In this document: positions 61,117 through 64,000 of the stretch, one piece after another
How positions within the stretch are numbered: position 1 is the stretch's first letter
Layout of the letters: the number at the start of each line of letters is the position of its first letter
Assembly: GCF_040361215.1 (NCBI RefSeq)
Contig: NZ_APND01000006.1
Span: 1 to 64,000, forward strand
DNA from: Salinisphaera dokdonensis
Lineage (GTDB): Bacteria > Pseudomonadota > Gammaproteobacteria > Nevskiales > Salinisphaeraceae
Direction: 5' to 3'
DNA length: 64,000 nucleotides
Notes under the pieces: generated by a model
What the model saw: only the letters and a program-made list of their open reading frames with translations
Told to the model about the DNA's origin: nothing
The model's database searches: none
Translations under genes and position numbers: made by a program

Positions 61117-62670
61117 CTAGTAGATGCCTTGGGTTTCCGGCGTCTCCAGGGTGCCGGCATCCACGATCAGGTTGATCGTTGCCAACTCGTCACCGGAGAT
61201 CGAATCCATGCCATCCACGGCCGCGATAAAACGAGCACGCTCGCCATCACTCACCAGATCCTTGGTGTAATCGGCCAGCTTGGCTTCGTAGTCCGGGCGC
61301 TGCCAGGGCGTGTCGCCACCGGGGTGGGCATTGGCACGGGTCTTTTCGTCCGCCACTTCGCTGCCATCCGCCAGGGTCACGATCATGCGGCCGCCGTAGG
61401 CCTGCACGTTCGGGTCCTGGTCGTGGTAGAGGTCTTCCCAGCGCTGATCGAACTGCGTTTCGATGCGGGCCATCATGGCGCGCAGCTCGTCTTTCTCGGC
61501 CGGCGTCATCTGGTAGGCGCGATCCTTGTGGAACTCGCCGGTCTGGATGCAGCGGGCGATGGCAAACATGATGCTGTGATCCAGCGTGCCACGCGGCGAA
61601 TCCGGATCCACCTTCTGCGGGTCCTGGGCATCGGTACCGATCACGTGGTGCGTGTGATGGCTGGTTTCCAGCACGATCTTTTCGATCTGATCGAGATCGA
61701 CACCATCACCCTTCTTCGGCAGCTGCTCACGCAGCTGCAGCGCCAGATCGATGATCGCCTGGCCCTGATATTCGAAGGCATGCTGCTTCGGATAAGTCTT
61801 CATGATGTTGCGCAGCGCGTCAGCGCCCGGCTCGGCCAGCTCGACCTTGTAGGCCGCGTTTTCATCGTCCCGACCGTTGAGGAAGCGGCGGATGATGCTA
61901 TCCACGCCTTCATACACCGGGTTCGGGCCCTTGAGCCCGTGCATGGCGTGATGCACGGCCTTGATGGAGATTTCGGCCGAGAAGCCGGGCACGAATTCCT
62001 TCTGCGCGCCGATATCGCCCTTGCGCGACTGGCGCGAGGAAATGGCGTTGTGCACGGCAAAGTTGATCGCGTGGTAGGTCTGCTCAGTGCTCAACCCCAG
62101 CATGGAGGAGATGCCCGCCGCCGTGCCCGCGGCGATATGGGTCATATGGTCGACCTTGTGCTTGTGCAGGCAAATGCCGGTGCCGTCGCCCGTACCCACG
62201 AGCGCCACATGCACCTCGTAGGCCACCACAATGCCGCGCAGGATGTCCGCACCCGACACGCCCAACTGCTGGCCCACCGCGATGATCGGCGAGATGTTGT
62301 CGTCCGGATGCGAGTATTCCGCCGCCAGATAGCAGTCGTCGTTGTCCAGAAAGCGTACGCCCACGGCGTTGGCGAAGGCGGCCGGCACGGGCGCGAACTT
62401 GTCCTCGAGGCCCCAGATGGTCGCGTTTCCGGTGCCCTTGGAACCCAGCGCATCAGCGCGCGCTACCCGCACCGCCGATTCATTCGCGGCACCCAGCGCA
62501 ATCGCCGCGTTGTCGATAATGCGGTTCTTAGCCATCGCAACGGCCTCGTCATCCTGCGGGGCGTCTTTCGCGCGGGTAGCCAGCTCAGCGAGCTTCCATG
62601 CCAATTGCTGATCGCGGGCAAGATCGCCACTGGTTTTTTCGACCTGAACGGTGTGGATCGTAGCGGTCAT
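61117..62670 (-). CDS. prpD: 2-methylcitrate dehydratase PrpD (MmgE/PrpD family)
   Basis: A 517-aa MmgE/PrpD-family enzyme. The start at 62670 (MTATIH) has AAGGA about ten bases upstream; an ATG at 62679 sits against that site. Family motifs: FANAVGVRFLDNDDCYLAAEYSHPDDN (in parts, about residues 96-122), AYEVHVAL, and NPVYEGVDSIIRRFL. PrpD dehydrates 2-methylcitrate to 2-methyl-cis-aconitate in propionate breakdown, but related enzymes act on other hydroxy acids. prpB, prpC and acnD are not adjacent, which is unusual, so the specific substrate is not certain. Confidence 0.8.
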   Translation of the reverse strand: MTATIHTVQVEKTSGDLARDQQLAWKLAELATRAKDAPQDDEAVAMAKNRIIDNAAIALGAANESAVRVARADALGSKGTGNATIWGLEDKFAPVPAAFANAVGVRFLDNDDCYLAAEYSHPDDNISPIIAVGQQLGVSGADILRGIVVAYEVHVALVGTGDGTGICLHKHKVDHMTHIAAGTAAGISSMLGLSTEQTYHAINFAVHNAISSRQSRKGDIGAQKEFVPGFSAEISIKAVHHAMHGLKGPNPVYEGVDSIIRRFLNGRDDENAAYKVELAEPGADALRNIMKTYPKQHAFEYQGQAIIDLALQLREQLPKKGDGVDLDQIEKIVLETSHHTHHVIGTDAQDPQKVDPDSPRGTLDHSIMFAIARCIQTGEFHKDRAYQMTPAEKDELRAMMARIETQFDQRWEDLYHDQDPNVQAYGGRMIVTLADGSEVADEKTRANAHPGGDTPWQRPDYEAKLADYTKDLVSDGERARFIAAVDGMDSISGDELATINLIVDAGTLETPETQGIY

Positions 62671-62779
62671 ACAACACATTCCTTCTGATTGAACGGGCTA
62701 CCCGCCAGCGGCGGCTATTTCGTGAGGGCGGCATTTTAAACGATTCGGGGCGCTCGCCGGTTCCCGCCCTTTTTGGCGG

Positions 62780-62884
62780 CAATGCAAGCCACTGCGCGCG
62801 ACGCGGATTGGCGTGTCGATGGTCCGCGAACTCTATAGCTTCATGGTGGCAAAAGGCGCGACTGTGGCTTCGGGCGTTCTCTGA
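62780..62884 (+). pseudogene. Remnant of an Mrr-type endonuclease gene
   Basis: A 34-residue fragment, QCKPLRATRIGVSMVRELYS then FMVAKGATVASGVL and a stop. It aligns with residues 155-180 of the Mrr-type protein at 56568 (QCKQWRANRIGVSIVRELYG, MVAQGAAGGFV), including the catalytic Q-x-K. Upstream, one extra base separates it from TTTTTG, which would give FL as in the intact gene. The nucleotide sequences are clearly diverged, so it is an old paralogue rather than a copy. It lies in the 370-bp region 62671-63040. Confidence 0.65.
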
Positions 62885-63040
62885 TTGCAGACGATTTTCA
62901 TTGGCTTGGCAACAAAGGCCCTGGACATGGATTAAAACCGACTTGCGCAAGAGGACATGGCGCATTCCCGCCGGCCGGCCCTAAAGGCGAGCGGTTCCTG
63001 GCATCCTGGTCTAACTCCATACGCCAATGCTTTCAGCCCG

Positions 63041-63811
63041 ATGCCCACGCGCCGCGCATGGTCCAGAACCGAACTGCTTGCGGCCGGCTGGCTCTACTGC
63101 CGCCTGCCCTTCGGCCGATTTCACCATCGCAATCCGGATGTGATTCGGTTTGCCGAGACGATCGGCCGCACCCCATCAGCGGTCGCGATGAAGCTATCCA
63201 ATCTCGCCAGTCTCGATCCTGTCATTACCGGATCCGGCCGTTCCGGGCTGCAAGGTGCCTCCGCTGCCGATCGTTCTATCTGGCAAGAAATGCATGCCGA
63301 CTGGCCCGCGTTCGCACTGGCGGCGAAAGAAGCCGTTGAGGCGCTCGGTTGCGAAGTGGACGACAGCCAAGACGAGCCAGAAGCAGCGCTGGCCACTGAC
63401 TACACCGGCCACGAGCATTTGGTTACGCGCGCTCAGCGCGTCGGCCAGCGACTGTTTCGGGATGCAGTGCTTACGGCCTACAACGCCCGCTGCTGTATTA
63501 CCGGACTGGCGGTACCTCGCCTGCTGGTGGCCAGCCATATCGTGCCTTGGCGTAAAGACCCGAGCCAGCGACTGAATCCCGCCAACGGGCTTTGTCTTTC
63601 TTCACTGCATGACAAGGCATTCGATATTGGCCTGATCACTATCCGCGCGGACTGGACCATCGCCATATCTCCCGCCATCGACGAGGCGGCCGGCGACTTT
63701 TGGCAGAAAGCCGTCGCCGCGTACGAAGGCCGCAAAATCTCGTTGCCCGACCGATTCCAACCGAGCCCTCAGTTCCTTGCCCATCACCGTGCAAATGTAT
63801 TCATCCGATAG
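63041..63811 (+). CDS. HNH-type restriction endonuclease
   Basis: A 256-aa protein. The N-terminal half has a helix-rich region (TRRAWSRTELLAAGWLYCRLP, TIGRTPSAVAMKLSNLASLDP) of the kind found in restriction-endonuclease-like proteins. The HNH core is at about residues 160-215: RLFRDAVLTAYNARCCITG, then ASHIVPWRKD and RLNPANGLCLSSLHDKAFD. It is probably a DNA-cutting enzyme of a defence type, close to the Mrr remnant. No methyltransferase or specificity gene is adjacent. The start at 63041 is preferred, as it opens with homologous sequence; the frame continues up to 62957. Confidence 0.8.
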   Translation: MPTRRAWSRTELLAAGWLYCRLPFGRFHHRNPDVIRFAETIGRTPSAVAMKLSNLASLDPVITGSGRSGLQGASAADRSIWQEMHADWPAFALAAKEAVEALGCEVDDSQDEPEAALATDYTGHEHLVTRAQRVGQRLFRDAVLTAYNARCCITGLAVPRLLVASHIVPWRKDPSQRLNPANGLCLSSLHDKAFDIGLITIRADWTIAISPAIDEAAGDFWQKAVAAYEGRKISLPDRFQPSPQFLAHHRANVFIR

Positions 63812-63917
63812 CGCCACGTAGAAACGGGATCTACGCTTAGCATTCTGTTTGGTAACGCTTGATCGTCGAGCAGCCTTGCCGCAGCGTAGCGGCCTCGCTT
63901 TCGCTGGAACGCGCGAC

Positions 63918-64000
63918 GTGTTCGACGATCTTTCAATTCGCTGGCTGGCCGGTCAGGCATTCGGCCTGATCGCCCTTGCCTTGTGCGTCGCCGGCTTTGC
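63918..64000 (+). CDS. YgjV-like inner-membrane protein (3' truncated by window end)
   Basis: Only the first 27 codons are present. From GTG at 63918 the frame reads FDDLSIRWLAGQAFGLIALA and then LCVAGFA, with a hydrophobic helix like that of YgjV-family proteins (WLAQGVGVIAFL). The ribosome site is weak, so the start could also be TTG further up. The call is tentative. Confidence 0.4.
   Translation, partial: MFDDLSIRWLAGQAFGLIALALCVAGF

Noticed and set aside
59589..62688. Long plus-strand open frames opposite the aldehyde dehydrogenase (455 aa) and PrpD (531 aa)
   Set aside because: Antisense shadows of two intact genes; no domain seen.
1..64000. CRISPR arrays, tRNA or rRNA genes, transposases, phage genes
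   Set aside because: Looked for on both strands by eye; no spaced repeats, clover-leaf-like conserved sequences, transposase or phage structural motifs were found.

Overview
The window is high-GC bacterial chromosome with dense, mostly single-gene or two-gene transcription units on both strands. Gene content points to a marine or halophilic gammaproteobacterium: a Pseudomonas-type isocitrate lyase (532 aa), LpxO-type lipid A hydroxylase, PEP-CTERM protein with a sigma-54 promoter, BCCT osmolyte transporter, several MscS channels, a DddL-type DMSP lyase, and Vibrio/Marinobacter-like small DUF proteins. A Salinisphaera-like lineage is my guess; no rRNA or marker gene in the window settles it. 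I found no rRNA, tRNA, CRISPR array, prophage or insertion sequence.

Layout. 1-1075: decayed MscS channel gene with an imperfect 227-bp internal duplication. 1.1-11.3 kb: housekeeping and catabolic genes (Baeyer-Villiger monooxygenase + DUF3253, lipoprotein phosphodiesterase, LpxO, MscS, FrnE, methyltransferase, enoyl-CoA hydratase, XRE regulator, SDR). 11.7-12.6 kb: PEP-CTERM protein behind a -24/-12 promoter. 12.8-15.5 kb: radical SAM + UdgX pair. 15.7-20.8 kb: MscS, alpha/beta hydrolase, FNT channel, ArfB, BCCT transporter. 21-26.6 kb: diguanylate cyclase, aldehyde dehydrogenase, PAS-GAF-GGDEF-EAL protein. 26.7-29.9 kb: ChaC and free methionine sulfoxide reductase (with a terminator-like leader), methyltransferase, DUF4186. 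30-45 kb: isocitrate lyase, SDR, Ada, OmpA lipoprotein, GAF-EAL protein, two more diguanylate cyclases, M24-fold enzyme, glycine-zipper protein and small hypotheticals. 45.3-47.8 kb: SURF1 and a DAHP synthase with an elaborate attenuation leader. 48-58.9 kb: GST, MFS exporter, UDG-family protein, DddL, DbpA, beta-propeller protein, BI-1 protein, membrane-anchored Mrr-type nuclease, zinc metallopeptidase, DUF5062. 59-64 kb: succinate-semialdehyde-type dehydrogenase, PrpD, Mrr remnant, HNH nuclease and the start of a YgjV-like gene.

Themes. (1) Osmotic and marine life: three MscS loci, BCCT, DddL. (2) c-di-GMP: five proteins, of which four have intact GGDEF motifs and two have intact EAL domains; one GGDEF is degenerate. 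(3) DNA repair: UdgX/rSAM, Ada, a second UDG-family protein. (4) Redox repair: fRMsr, ChaC, FrnE, GST.

The most notable structure is upstream of the DAHP synthase gene. A promoter is followed by a 37-codon ORF carrying YYYGYWF, then a perfect 16-bp terminator hairpin, then a second aromatic-rich ORF with a strong ribosome site that runs through the start of the synthase gene. This looks like tandem leader-peptide control by aromatic amino-acid supply. Other points of note are the sigma-54 promoter of the PEP-CTERM gene, a one-base frameshift separating a beta-propeller protein from its signal peptide, an M24-fold enzyme lacking the metal ligands, and nuclease-gene debris beside the HNH gene.
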